In this document: positions 51,254 through 58,913 of the stretch, piece after piece | Layout: each line of letters begins with the position of its first letter | How positions within the stretch are numbered: position 1 is the stretch's first letter | DNA from: an uncultured Actinomycetes bacterium | Lineage (GTDB): Bacteria; Actinomycetota; Acidimicrobiia; Acidimicrobiales; Acidimicrobilacustridaceae | Assembly: GCA_937927725.1 (NCBI GenBank) | Contig: CALBSE010000008.1 | Span: 124,001-188,000 of the forward strand | Direction: 5' to 3' | DNA: 64,000 bases | Made by a program: the position numbers and the translations under genes | The notes under the pieces: generated by a model | Seen by the model: the letters and a program-made list of their open reading frames with translations, nothing else | What the model was told of the DNA's origin: nothing | Database searches by the model: none

Positions 51254-52033
51254 ATGGCCGGACAGGTCCTACTCGAGATCGATGGCCCGATCGCCGTCAT
51301 CACGAACGACAACCAAGAGAAGCGGAATGCCTTCTCCGACGACATGGACAAGCAGTTGTTCGACATTCTCGGCGAACTTCGCGCCACGCCGTCAGTACGC
51401 GCCGTTATTTGGCGAGGCGAAGGTCACTCGTGGTCGTCAGGTCGCGATGTCGGTTCAATCGGCAATGACACCACTGGCCTCACCCATCACGAACTCATGA
51501 CCCGGGGCCACAAGGGCATCCAGCAGTTGTTCGAGCTCGACGCGCCAGTGATTGTTCCGATCCAAGGTTGGGCCATCGGTGGTTCTTTCCAGCGAGCGTT
51601 GTTATGCGATATACGCATCGCCGCAGAGGATGCAAAGTTCATGCTTCCTGAAGCGGGTCACGGCGTGATTCCCGATACCGGTGGCGTTGGCCGACTGTTT
51701 CAAATGTGTGGTCACGGCGTCGTCAGCGACATGGTTCTCACGGGTCGTTCGCTGAACGCACAAGAAGCGCTTTCGCTCGGAATCGTTTCCCGCGTCGTGA
51801 GTCGCGAAGAACTTGACGACACCGCCATGGAAATGGCGCAGAAGATCGCAGCCGCCCCCGCCGTCACCATCAAGTTGGCCCGACGCGTGATTTCCCACTT
51901 GGCGCAGCCAGAGATCACTACATCCATGGCCGACGAGCTGATTTACCAAACCTTCCTCAACAAGTCCGAGGACTACGCCGAATTCCGTGCGGCTCGCGCG
52001 GAAGATCGCACACCCAACTACCGCGGGAGCTGA
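51254..52033 (+). CDS. Enoyl-CoA hydratase/isomerase family protein with altered catalytic Glu
   Basis: A 259-residue crotonase: AVITNDNQEKRNAFSDDMDK, the oxyanion-hole region WSSGRDVGSIG, and CDIRIAAEDAKFMLPEAGHG followed by PDTGGVGRLFQMCGHG. The position of the first catalytic glutamate of hydratases (GGGCEL in the rat enzyme) reads GGSFQR here, so it is Gln, while the second (in LPEAGHG) is kept. Ordinary hydration is thus doubtful; isomerase, hydrolase or lyase activity is possible. TAGGGGGA close to the ATG at 51254 is a good ribosome binding site. Confidence 0.87.
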   Translation: MAGQVLLEIDGPIAVITNDNQEKRNAFSDDMDKQLFDILGELRATPSVRAVIWRGEGHSWSSGRDVGSIGNDTTGLTHHELMTRGHKGIQQLFELDAPVIVPIQGWAIGGSFQRALLCDIRIAAEDAKFMLPEAGHGVIPDTGGVGRLFQMCGHGVVSDMVLTGRSLNAQEALSLGIVSRVVSREELDDTAMEMAQKIAAAPAVTIKLARRVISHLAQPEITTSMADELIYQTFLNKSEDYAEFRAARAEDRTPNYRGS

Positions 52034-52034
52034 C

Positions 52035-52922
52035 ATGTCGACTTCAGAACCAATTGGTCTTCCCGATGCCCCGGAACTTGGCGCTCACGCGCTACCTGCC
52101 GGAACCTACGACGGAAAAGTCGTGTTCATCACTGGCGGCGGAACCGGTCTCGGCCGTGCCATCGCGACCGAATTCGGACGGCTCGGCGCCAGCATCGTCG
52201 TAGCGAGTCGCAAGCCCGAGCATCTCGAGCAAGCCGGCGAGGCAATGACTGCACTCGGTGCACCCATTCTCACTGTGCAATGCGATATCCGTGAACCTGA
52301 GTCGATCGCAGCGGCATTCGATGCTGCCACTGCCGCATTTGGTCTTCCCGATGTTCTCATCAACAACGCTGCCGCGAATTTCCCGGTTCCCGCCGAAGAC
52401 ATGTCGCCAAATGCATGGCGCACAGTCGTCGACATCACACTGAACGGCACCTACTTCTGCGCTCGCGAATTTGCCCGTCGCCACCTCGACGCCAACACAC
52501 CCGGCTCAATCGTCAATGTCGGAGCGACCTATGCATGGACCGGCGGCCCCGGCTTCGCCCATTCCGCTGCAGCAAAGGCCGGCGTAAAGAACATGGTCGA
52601 AACGCTTGCCGTTGAATGGGGTCCCTATGGCATTCAGGTGAACGGACTCGTTCCCGGCCTGATGCCCCACGAGGACATGACCGACGACATCAAGGGAAAC
52701 CTTGCACGCACAAACGATAAGGACGCATGCCAGCCGGCGCTGCGCGTTGGTCGTCCCCGTGAATTGGGATGGGCGGCAACATTCCTTGCGTCGCCCTATG
52801 CACGATTCATCAGTGGCCACACGCTTGTTGTCGATGGCGCGAACTGGCAACGTCGGTCCCTCACGCAACCCGAAATCATCACCGTGCGCGATCAAATGGG
52901 TAAAGGACCGTTCGAACTGTGA
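52035..52922 (+). CDS. 2,4-dienoyl-CoA reductase-type SDR
   Basis: The 295-residue SDR has KVVFITGGGTGLGRAIATEF and NNAAANFPVPAEDM. Its active site is not the classical YxxxK: it reads GATYAWTGGPGFAHSAAAKA, in which Tyr comes early and Ser and Lys follow, exactly as in mammalian DECR1 (Tyr, Ser, Lys). NADPH-dependent reduction of 2,4-dienoyl-CoA in the oxidation of unsaturated acyl chains is therefore the best call. It starts 1 bp after the crotonase stop and overlaps the LLM gene by 4 bp, giving an operon of three. Confidence 0.88.
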   Translation: MSTSEPIGLPDAPELGAHALPAGTYDGKVVFITGGGTGLGRAIATEFGRLGASIVVASRKPEHLEQAGEAMTALGAPILTVQCDIREPESIAAAFDAATAAFGLPDVLINNAAANFPVPAEDMSPNAWRTVVDITLNGTYFCAREFARRHLDANTPGSIVNVGATYAWTGGPGFAHSAAAKAGVKNMVETLAVEWGPYGIQVNGLVPGLMPHEDMTDDIKGNLARTNDKDACQPALRVGRPRELGWAATFLASPYARFISGHTLVVDGANWQRRSLTQPEIITVRDQMGKGPFEL

Positions 52923-53953
52923 AGTTCTCACTCTCACTTCCACTGCTCAAGGACTTCACGTCGCCTGATCCGTTTCGCGAAACCTTCGATCTCGCGCGTA
53001 TTGCCGAGGAATCGGGTTTCGACACCGTCACAATCGGCCACCATCACTTCATGCCGGGGAATCTGAGCGATCCGCTGACATTTCTCGCAGCGGTGGCCGC
53101 GCGCACGTCAACGGTTCACGTTGGTACGGGAATCTTCCAGTTGCCAATTCACAATCCCGTTCGCGTTGCCGAACAGGTTGCGACCATCGACCAGATTTCT
53201 GGCGGCCGCGTCACTCTCGGCGTCGGTATGGGTTGGTGGCCCCTCGAGTACGACGTGCACGGCTCAAACTTCAAAGAACGTGGCGCACGCATGGAGGAAG
53301 CCCTCACGATCATGCGTCTCGTGTGGCAAAATGAGAACGTTGCGTTTGAAGGGCGGTTCCATTCGTTTCCCGAACTCACCGTGCATCCGCGTCCGTTGCA
53401 GTCCCCGAATCCCCCGCTGTGGGTCGCCGGCGTTGCTCCCGCCGCAGTTGATCGAGCGGCACGACTTGGCGATTCGTGGATCTGCGGCCCGGTGCAATCA
53501 CTCGCAGCCGCGCTTCGATGCCTCGACATCTATCGACCGGCCTGCGCTGCGCTCAATAAGCCAGCCGATTGGGTTCTGCGCCGCTATGCCTGGGTGGGCG
53601 AAAGCGACGAACAGGTCCGCACCGAAGTGCTTCCCGTGTACGTCGATGGTCTCATGGTCCACTGGCGCGAATCGGCAGAAGAGAAGGAAGAAAAGGAACT
53701 CTTCGCTCGTATCGATGCCGGTGAGGACATCACCGCCGAAGACATCGCTGCCGATCGACTCTTGTGGGGCGACCCCGAACGCGTCATTGGGCAGATCCGG
53801 GACTACGAAAAAGCCACCCAGTGCGACCACGTCCACACGGCCTTTGGTGCTGGGCTTCCCGCCGATACGGGCCAAGCCTCATTGGGCACTTTTGAGGACA
53901 TCGCCGCGATGATCCGCCTTTTCGGACGAGAGGTCATTCCAGCATTTGAGTGA
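52919..53953 (+). CDS. LLM-class F420-dependent oxidoreductase
   Basis: A 344-residue luciferase-like barrel: MKFSLSLPLLKDFTSPDP, FDLARIAEESGFDTVTIGHH, VHVGTGIFQLPIHNPVRVAE, ISGGRVTLGVGMGWWPLEYD and LWVAGVAPAAVDRAARLGDS. The family uses F420 or FMN for hydride transfer or oxygenation. The GTG start overlaps the DECR gene stop, placing it with acyl-CoA catabolism, where F420 enzymes may reduce unusual ring or side-chain bonds (inference). Confidence 0.88.
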   Translation: MKFSLSLPLLKDFTSPDPFRETFDLARIAEESGFDTVTIGHHHFMPGNLSDPLTFLAAVAARTSTVHVGTGIFQLPIHNPVRVAEQVATIDQISGGRVTLGVGMGWWPLEYDVHGSNFKERGARMEEALTIMRLVWQNENVAFEGRFHSFPELTVHPRPLQSPNPPLWVAGVAPAAVDRAARLGDSWICGPVQSLAAALRCLDIYRPACAALNKPADWVLRRYAWVGESDEQVRTEVLPVYVDGLMVHWRESAEEKEEKELFARIDAGEDITAEDIAADRLLWGDPERVIGQIRDYEKATQCDHVHTAFGAGLPADTGQASLGTFEDIAAMIRLFGREVIPAFE

Positions 53954-53972
53954 ACGTTCGTTGTCCTAAAGT
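53946..53972 (+). promoter_or_regulatory. Possible promoter of the SurE-like gene
   Basis: TTGAGT (53946-53951) and TAAAGT (53967-53972) are 15 bp apart. The start near 53979 would give a 25-nt leader holding AAAAGGA before the ATG at 54004. Confidence 0.35.
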
Positions 53973-54003
53973 CCCATCGGTTACCCGACGAGAAAAGGAC
54001 ACT

Positions 54004-54843
54004 ATGAAGAACCAGTTCTCTACCAAACGCGCAATCGGTGCAGTCGTTGTCGTCGCTGCACTCTTCCTTGCCGGCTGCAGTAGCTCCAGCAACGACTCGT
54101 CGTCGAAAGCCGATTCGAGCACAACGACAGCTGCGCCAAAAACCCTCAAGATCGTCGTAACAAACGACGATGGGTACGACTCACCAGGCATCAACGCAAT
54201 CACTGAGGCATTGCGCGCGCAACCCAATGTTGAGGTCACCGTTGTTGCACCTGCCACGAACCAAAGTGGCAAGGGAAGCACCGTCACTGGCGGAACCCTG
54301 AGCGCGAGCGATCTGAAGACTTTGGGCGGCTACCCGGTCAAGGCCGTTGCCGGAACCCCAGCGGATTCGATCATTTGGGCTGTCGACCAAAAGGGCATCA
54401 ACTTCGCTCCCGACTTCGTCGTCTCGGGAATCAATGCGGGCGCAAACCTTGGTCCTGTTGTCGATCTTTCAGGAACGATTGGCGCTGCTCGAACAGCAGT
54501 TCAGCGCGGTATCCCCGCAATTGCTGCCAGCAACGGCGCACTTGCAGGTCCGTTTGCTCCCACTGAAGCAGCCAAGGTCGTCATTGAGTGGTTCCAGAAG
54601 AACCGCGACGCGATTGCGAATGGAACCATCGACAAGACCCAGGTCTTCAATATGAACGTTCCCACCTGTGCTTCAGGTTCGGTTCGCGGAGAGGTTGTTG
54701 TTCCGATCTCAACAACCGACGTCTCGTTCCTCAAGGACCAGCCCGACTGCACCTCAACAGCACCAGCTCCGTCGAATGACGTTGGTGCGTACATGATCGG
54801 CTTCGCTCCACTGTCAATGCTCAGCGCAAAGCCTGCGGCGTAA
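54004..54843 (+). CDS. SurE-like phosphatase as exported lipoprotein
   Basis: A 279-residue protein with a lipoprotein signal (basic MKNQFSTKRA, hydrophobic core, lipobox FLAGC with Cys25), a Ser/Thr linker, and a SurE domain: IVVTNDDGYDSPGINAITEA with the DD metal motif, VVAPATNQSGKGSTVT, VVSGINAGANLGPVVDLSGT and RTAVQRGIPAIAAS. SurE proteins are nucleotidases, polyphosphatases or acid phosphatases and in most bacteria are cytoplasmic. This one is predicted to be on the outer face of the membrane, where it could free phosphate from nucleotides. AAAAGGA before ATG 54004 sets the start. Its last 23 bp overlap the convergent rsmI. Confidence 0.88.
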   Translation: MKNQFSTKRAIGAVVVVAALFLAGCSSSSNDSSSKADSSTTTAAPKTLKIVVTNDDGYDSPGINAITEALRAQPNVEVTVVAPATNQSGKGSTVTGGTLSASDLKTLGGYPVKAVAGTPADSIIWAVDQKGINFAPDFVVSGINAGANLGPVVDLSGTIGAARTAVQRGIPAIAASNGALAGPFAPTEAAKVVIEWFQKNRDAIANGTIDKTQVFNMNVPTCASGSVRGEVVVPISTTDVSFLKDQPDCTSTAPAPSNDVGAYMIGFAPLSMLSAKPAA

Positions 54844-55672
54844 TCGCCAAGTCATAGACGCGGTTTCGAGCGACGCCGAACTGTTCGGCGACTTCCGTCG
54901 AGGCATCTCGTTTCGAGAGGCCTCGACGGAGCGCTCCCGCGACTGCTTCACGAAGTTGCTCATCGGTGGCCTCAGCGGCGGGTGGTGCACCAGCGAGCAC
55001 GAGGACATATTCGCCACGCGGATCCACCTCGGCACATCGCTGAATCGCCGCTCCAAGCGAACCTCGCCAGAATTCCTCATGGAGTTTCGTTAACTCACGC
55101 GCAAGAACGACCTGACGATCAGATCCGCAGACCTCTGCGAGATCTTTCAGCGTCCTTTCAAGGCGATGCGGAGCTTCAAAGAGCACCACCGTTCGATGCT
55201 CGCCGGCGAGCTCGCGAAGCTGCAACGCACGCGACGATCCCTTCCGAGGAAGAAATCCTTCAAAGACAAACCGCGACGTCGCAAGTCCGCTTGCTACGAG
55301 TGCATGCAACACGGCGGAAGGACCTGGAACAACTTCGACGGTGACTCCGGCCTCAATCGCTTTCGAGACCAAAAATTCGCCAGGGTCGGAAACTCCGGGC
55401 ATCCCTGCATCGCTGACGAGAACCGCTATGTCGCCGCGCTGGACGTGACCGAGTACACGCTCAACGGCGTCACCTTCGGTGTGTTCATTCACAACGATGT
55501 AGGTCGGCGACGAAATACCAAAATGCGAAAGCAAGCGACCGGTCCGGCGCGTGTCTTCACATGCGACAACTGCTGCTTGCCCAAGTGCTTCGAGCGCTCT
55601 CGGCGAAATATCTCCAAGATTGCCTATTGGTGTACCAACGAGAACCAAACGACCAGGCATCGAAGAACTCAT
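54821..55672 (-). CDS. rsmI: 16S rRNA (cytidine1402-2'-O)-methyltransferase
   Basis: The 283-residue RsmI has LVLVGTPIGNLGDISPRALE, CEDTRRTGRLLSHFGI, AVLVSDAGMPGVSDPGEFLV, VVPGPSAVLHALVASGLAT and FVFEGFLPRKGSSRALQL. It methylates the ribose of C1402 in the decoding centre. The ATG at 55672 overlaps the DUF192 stop by 4 bp. Its 3' end overlaps the surE-like gene by 23 bp, tail to tail. Confidence 0.96.
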   Translation of the reverse strand: MSSSMPGRLVLVGTPIGNLGDISPRALEALGQAAVVACEDTRRTGRLLSHFGISSPTYIVVNEHTEGDAVERVLGHVQRGDIAVLVSDAGMPGVSDPGEFLVSKAIEAGVTVEVVPGPSAVLHALVASGLATSRFVFEGFLPRKGSSRALQLRELAGEHRTVVLFEAPHRLERTLKDLAEVCGSDRQVVLARELTKLHEEFWRGSLGAAIQRCAEVDPRGEYVLVLAGAPPAAEATDEQLREAVAGALRRGLSKRDASTEVAEQFGVARNRVYDLAITPQALR

Positions 55673-56016
55673 CGAATCTCCAATCGGTCACCCTCGGACA
55701 CACCCCAACGAGCGAATGCACCAGCTTCGGTTTCGATCACTGAACGCGACCGAAGCACAAAAGAACCGACACGAGTCGGCTTCATCGTTGTCAGGCGAAG
55801 CACGGAACCATCGCCATCAAGGTGGGCGACATCGATTGGGAACCTCATACCGAACGTATGCACCGACTTCGCCGGTCGCAGCAAGAGCGCGCCGTCAATT
55901 CCGTCACGACCGAGAAGGCCTCGCCGCCGATCGCGTCGAGTTGTTGCAATCTCGAGGGTGGCGAGCACGCGACCATCAAGGACTAACCAATTCCCTGAAT
56001 GCTCACTCGACACCAT
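55669..56016 (-). CDS. DUF192 family protein
   Basis: A 115-residue DUF192 protein: TLEIATTRRDRRRGLLGRDG, ALLLRPAKSVHTFGMRFPID and TMKPTRVGSFVLRSRSVIET, followed by the conserved Gly in WGVSEGDRLEIR. The family is small, beta-rich and of unknown function, often exported in other species, though no signal is seen here. The ATG at 56016 has TAGCAT seven bases before it; a much longer frame overlaps ychF and is rejected. Confidence 0.88.
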   Translation of the reverse strand: MVSSEHSGNWLVLDGRVLATLEIATTRRDRRRGLLGRDGIDGALLLRPAKSVHTFGMRFPIDVAHLDGDGSVLRLTTMKPTRVGSFVLRSRSVIETEAGAFARWGVSEGDRLEIR

Positions 56017-56023
56017 AGAGGCG

Positions 56024-56029
56024 ATGCTA
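56024..56029 (-). promoter_or_regulatory. Candidate leaderless -10 (TAGCAT)
   Basis: TAGCAT on the minus strand ends 7 nt before the ATG at 56016 of the DUF192 gene, in the 19-bp gap after ychF. Confidence 0.5.
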
Positions 56030-56035
56030 CGAGCC

Positions 56036-57112
56036 TCAGACGTTGAAGCGGAACTCCATGACATCACCGTCAACTGGTTGGTATTCCTTGCCTTCGACCC
56101 GCAGAATGCCGGCATCGCGAGCCTTTGACCATGACCCCACTTCGAGCAATTCATCCCAGTGGATGACCTCCGCCCGAATGAATCCGCGCTCGAAATCCGT
56201 GTGAATGACACCAGCACATTGAGGAGCCTTGTAACCGGCGCGGAATGTCCAGGCTCGTGTTTCCTTTTCGCCCGTCGTGAAATAGGTGCGGAGACCAAGC
56301 ATTCCGTAGGCAGCGTGAAGAAATCTCGGCAGAGCACCTTCACCGAGACCAAGACCTTCAAGCATTTCGACTCGTTCGTCGGCGTCGAGCATGGCGGCTT
56401 CGGCTTCAAGCTGCACACACATCCCAATGACTTCGCCGTGACCGCCGAATTCTTCGATCACCGGTGCGGTCTTTTCGTCGATGCGGTCGAGGTCGTTTTC
56501 GCTGACGTTCACAATCGCCAGCACGGGCTTATTCGTTAGAAGGAAATAGCTCTTGATGAGGTCGCGGGATTCGGCGTCGAGGCTGCTTCGGTACAGCGGC
56601 GTTCCTTCCGAAAGGATCTCAAGCGCTTTGCCTAAGGCCTCGACCTCGTCAGCAATGAATCGATCTTGCTTTGCAGCCTTGCGGCGCTTTTCGATTTGGT
56701 TCTCGACCGTTTCAAGATCGGCCAGTGCGAGTTCAGTCTCGACAATGCGGAGGTGTTCGAGCGGATCCGACGGTCCGGGGACGTCGTCGTCTTCGAAGGC
56801 ACGAAGGACAAACACGATCGCGTCGGATTCACGGATGTTTGCCAGGAACTTGTTTCCAAGGCCTTCGCCGGTACTTGCGCCTTCAACAAGCCCACCGATA
56901 TCGACGAACTGCACGCTTGCAGGAATGATCGACTTGGTGTTGCTCATAACCGAGAGCTTCTCCAAACGATGATCGGGCACCTTGGCCACACCAACGTTGG
57001 GATCCTTCGTAGCGAAGGCATAGGGCGCAGCAAGTGCACCGCCACCGGCGAGAGCGTTGTAGAGCGAGGACTTGCCCGCATTTGGAAGACCGACAAAACC
57101 GAACTTTTCCAT
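56036..57112 (-). CDS. ychF: YchF/OLA1-type P-loop ATPase
   Basis: A 358-residue OBG-family protein: P-loop FVGLPNAGKSSLYNALAGG, switch VQFVDIGGLVEGASTGEGLG, and NVSE in place of the guanine-specific NKxD, which is why YchF prefers ATP. A coiled-coil insert lies at about 130-165 and a TGS domain ends the chain (TYFTTGEKETRAWTF, FERGFIRAEVIHWDEL). It binds the ribosome and acts in translation and stress control. TAGCCT lies nine bases before the ATG at 57112. Confidence 0.96.
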   Translation of the reverse strand: MEKFGFVGLPNAGKSSLYNALAGGGALAAPYAFATKDPNVGVAKVPDHRLEKLSVMSNTKSIIPASVQFVDIGGLVEGASTGEGLGNKFLANIRESDAIVFVLRAFEDDDVPGPSDPLEHLRIVETELALADLETVENQIEKRRKAAKQDRFIADEVEALGKALEILSEGTPLYRSSLDAESRDLIKSYFLLTNKPVLAIVNVSENDLDRIDEKTAPVIEEFGGHGEVIGMCVQLEAEAAMLDADERVEMLEGLGLGEGALPRFLHAAYGMLGLRTYFTTGEKETRAWTFRAGYKAPQCAGVIHTDFERGFIRAEVIHWDELLEVGSWSKARDAGILRVEGKEYQPVDGDVMEFRFNV

Positions 57113-57121
57113 GAGGCAGCG

Positions 57122-57127
57122 AGGCTA
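57122..57127 (-). promoter_or_regulatory. Candidate leaderless -10 (TAGCCT)
   Basis: TAGCCT on the minus strand ends 9 nt before the ATG at 57112 of ychF. The same hexamer precedes metG and coxD. Confidence 0.5.
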
Positions 57128-57212
57128 CATGGCAGCCACCCTATGAATTTGCTGACCAACCCACGCTGAGAACGCCTCCCCAGCAGCGCCATCTCCAACT
57201 CCTGACCGGTGA

Positions 57213-57243
57213 TTGGTCCGCCACCCCGCCTTGGGCCTAAGAT
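57213..57243 (+). promoter_or_regulatory. Promoter of bL37 gene (TTGGTC / TAAGAT), leaderless
   Basis: TTGGTC (57213-57218) and TAAGAT (57238-57243) are 19 bp apart; the -10 ends 9 nt before the ATG at 57253. Confidence 0.5.
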
Positions 57244-57252
57244 TTCGCCCCT

Positions 57253-57339
57253 ATGTCAAAGCGAACCAACAAGCGCCGCACGAACGCCCGTCGCAAGCCG
57301 GCAAACCACGGCACCAAGCCCAACGCCGGTCGCGGCTAA
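57253..57339 (+). CDS. Large ribosomal subunit protein bL37
   Basis: A 28-residue basic protein (MSKRTNKRRTNARRKPANHG then TKPNAGRG), the size and composition of bL37, the tiny large-subunit protein found in mycobacterial ribosomes, with the shared ANHG-K-PN ending. It was below the usual gene-finding size limit. TAAGAT nine bases upstream and a clean stop 24 bp before queF support it as a gene. Confidence 0.88.
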   Translation: MSKRTNKRRTNARRKPANHGTKPNAGRG

Positions 57340-57363
57340 TTTCGCCCGCTGCCGTAAGGCCGC

Positions 57364-57723
57364 GTGATTCTCGTGCTTAGCCAGCCCTCAAAGGAACTCG
57401 TGACTGTCCCGAACCCTGAAAAGGGTCGTGACTACGAGATTCTTTGCGAAACCGATGAGTTGACCTGCTTGTGCCCCGTCACTGGCCAACCCGATTTCGC
57501 CACTGTTCGCATTACCTACGTCCCTGACGAACTTCTTGTTGAGCTCAAGAGCCTCAAGATGTACATCTGGTCCTACCGTGATGAGGGCGCGTTCCACGAA
57601 GCCGTCACCAACACCATTCTTAATGATCTCGTGCGAGCGCTTTCGCCGCGACGAATGACGGTCGAAACCGCGTGGAAAGTTCGCGGCGGCGTTCTTACTA
57701 CCGTCACCGCATCACACCCCTAA
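57364..57723 (+). CDS. queF: NADPH-dependent 7-cyano-7-deazaguanine reductase (short form)
   Basis: The 119-residue enzyme is the unimodular QueF: the catalytic Cys in CLCPVTGQPDFATVRI with the following Asp, the family motif ELKSLKMYIWSYRDEGAFHE, and VETAWKVRGGV. It reduces the nitrile preQ0 to preQ1, the last free-base step before insertion of the queuosine precursor into tRNA. No other que gene is in the window. GTG start. It ends at a 7-bp hairpin shared with the convergent SGNH gene. Confidence 0.93.
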   Translation: MILVLSQPSKELVTVPNPEKGRDYEILCETDELTCLCPVTGQPDFATVRITYVPDELLVELKSLKMYIWSYRDEGAFHEAVTNTILNDLVRALSPRRMTVETAWKVRGGVLTTVTASHP

Positions 57724-57749
57724 GCGATCAGGTTCGCCGAAAGGAAACC

Positions 57750-57767
57750 GCGACTCGTGGGAGTCGC
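57750..57767. terminator. Hairpin between convergent queF and SGNH gene
   Basis: GCGACTC and GAGTCGC form a perfect 7-bp stem with loop GTGG, between the stop codons at 57723 and 57767. A two-way terminator is likely. Confidence 0.55.
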
Positions 57768-58900
57768 TACTCCGCGCCAGGCATATTCGGCGGAATCTCG
57801 GTCCGCTCAACAACGCTCGGCGGCGGGCCCTGCGACGGGGGTGGCGTGACATTTCCCGCAGAGAGATTCACGAGTTTGCCGATGCGATCGATAACTGCCC
57901 ATGACAGACGATCGCCGCCAACCGTCGACAAGTGCACATTGTCCTTTTGGCGCATACCGCGTACGACACCATCTGCATTCGGCAAATTCCCAGCGAACAC
58001 ATAGTTCGAGTCAGAGAAAAACGGCCACGTATCGAAATATTGAATCCAGGGTCGCGATTGGGCCTCGGTCCAGTAGATGTAATTCAGTTGGTCCATGCCA
58101 TGCGTTTTGGTTCCTGGCCCCATGGGCGGCGGACCACACCAAATCGTGATGCGCTGGTTATCCGGCGACTTCAAAAGGTCCATGGTCGCCGCAACACGGC
58201 GTCGGTATTCCGCCATCCACGGCTCGGAGTACCGCTCCAACGCCTTGCCATTTGCATCGACCATGTTCTGCCCATCGTTGGCACCAAACATGATGACCAA
58301 GATTGACGGATTTGCGGGAAGAACGTCTTTCACCAAATGTTCTGGCCAATTGAAATAATCGGGTCGAGCCAAGCCGGTCGACACGTGGTAGTCGAGCGTC
58401 GGCGTGAAGATCCCCGTTGACTGGGTGATTCGCTGAAACGACGTCCCGAATGTTTGCGTAATTGAGTCGCCGCCAACCCAAATCTTCATCGGCTCTGCCG
58501 GCGTTGGCGCAGGCAACTCTGGAACCTTTTTCGCAGCAGCCGCAGCCGCAGCGCTCTCCGCCTCCGCCTGTTGACGGAGAAGTTCCTCAACATCAATTTT
58601 AGTGCCCTGATTCTTTCCGAGGGCGCTGTCAATGGAATTCCGGAAGAAGTTGATGTGCAGCGCGTCGGTCACCGATGCGACAGTTTTCGCGATCTCGTTG
58701 CGAATGCCGTCACCCTTTGCGTTGCTCTTCCGTAACGTCGAGTCAGCGTCGAGAAGGCCGGCCACACACAACGCGAGCACGATGACTACAAGGATCATGC
58801 CCGCCGGCATCGTTCCCTCGCGGCGAGGCCGAAACGATGCAAAAAGGCTGCGCCAATTGAACGGGGACTTGTCTCCTGATGGCATCGACTGTGGGCTCAT
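57767..58900 (-). CDS. Membrane-anchored SGNH-fold protein (DUF459-like)
   Basis: A 377-residue protein with a short cytoplasmic N-terminus, one membrane helix (MILVVIVLALCVAGLL), an Ala/Glu-rich coiled linker (about 110-145) and an exported SGNH domain. Block I is WVGGDSITQTFG (nucleophile Ser), block III is FGANDGQN, and block V KDNVHLSTVGG gives the Asp/His pair. The MBOAT gene lies 13 bp upstream on the same strand, the AlgX/AlgJ- or PatB-type pairing that moves acetyl groups onto an exported polysaccharide. So it is likely an O-acetyl transferase or esterase of a wall glycan. ATG 58900 is chosen; GAGAGA lies before it. Confidence 0.87.
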   Translation of the reverse strand: MSPQSMPSGDKSPFNWRSLFASFRPRREGTMPAGMILVVIVLALCVAGLLDADSTLRKSNAKGDGIRNEIAKTVASVTDALHINFFRNSIDSALGKNQGTKIDVEELLRQQAEAESAAAAAAAKKVPELPAPTPAEPMKIWVGGDSITQTFGTSFQRITQSTGIFTPTLDYHVSTGLARPDYFNWPEHLVKDVLPANPSILVIMFGANDGQNMVDANGKALERYSEPWMAEYRRRVAATMDLLKSPDNQRITIWCGPPPMGPGTKTHGMDQLNYIYWTEAQSRPWIQYFDTWPFFSDSNYVFAGNLPNADGVVRGMRQKDNVHLSTVGGDRLSWAVIDRIGKLVNLSAGNVTPPPSQGPPPSVVERTEIPPNMPGAE

Positions 58901-58913
58901 CGTGGATCTCTCA

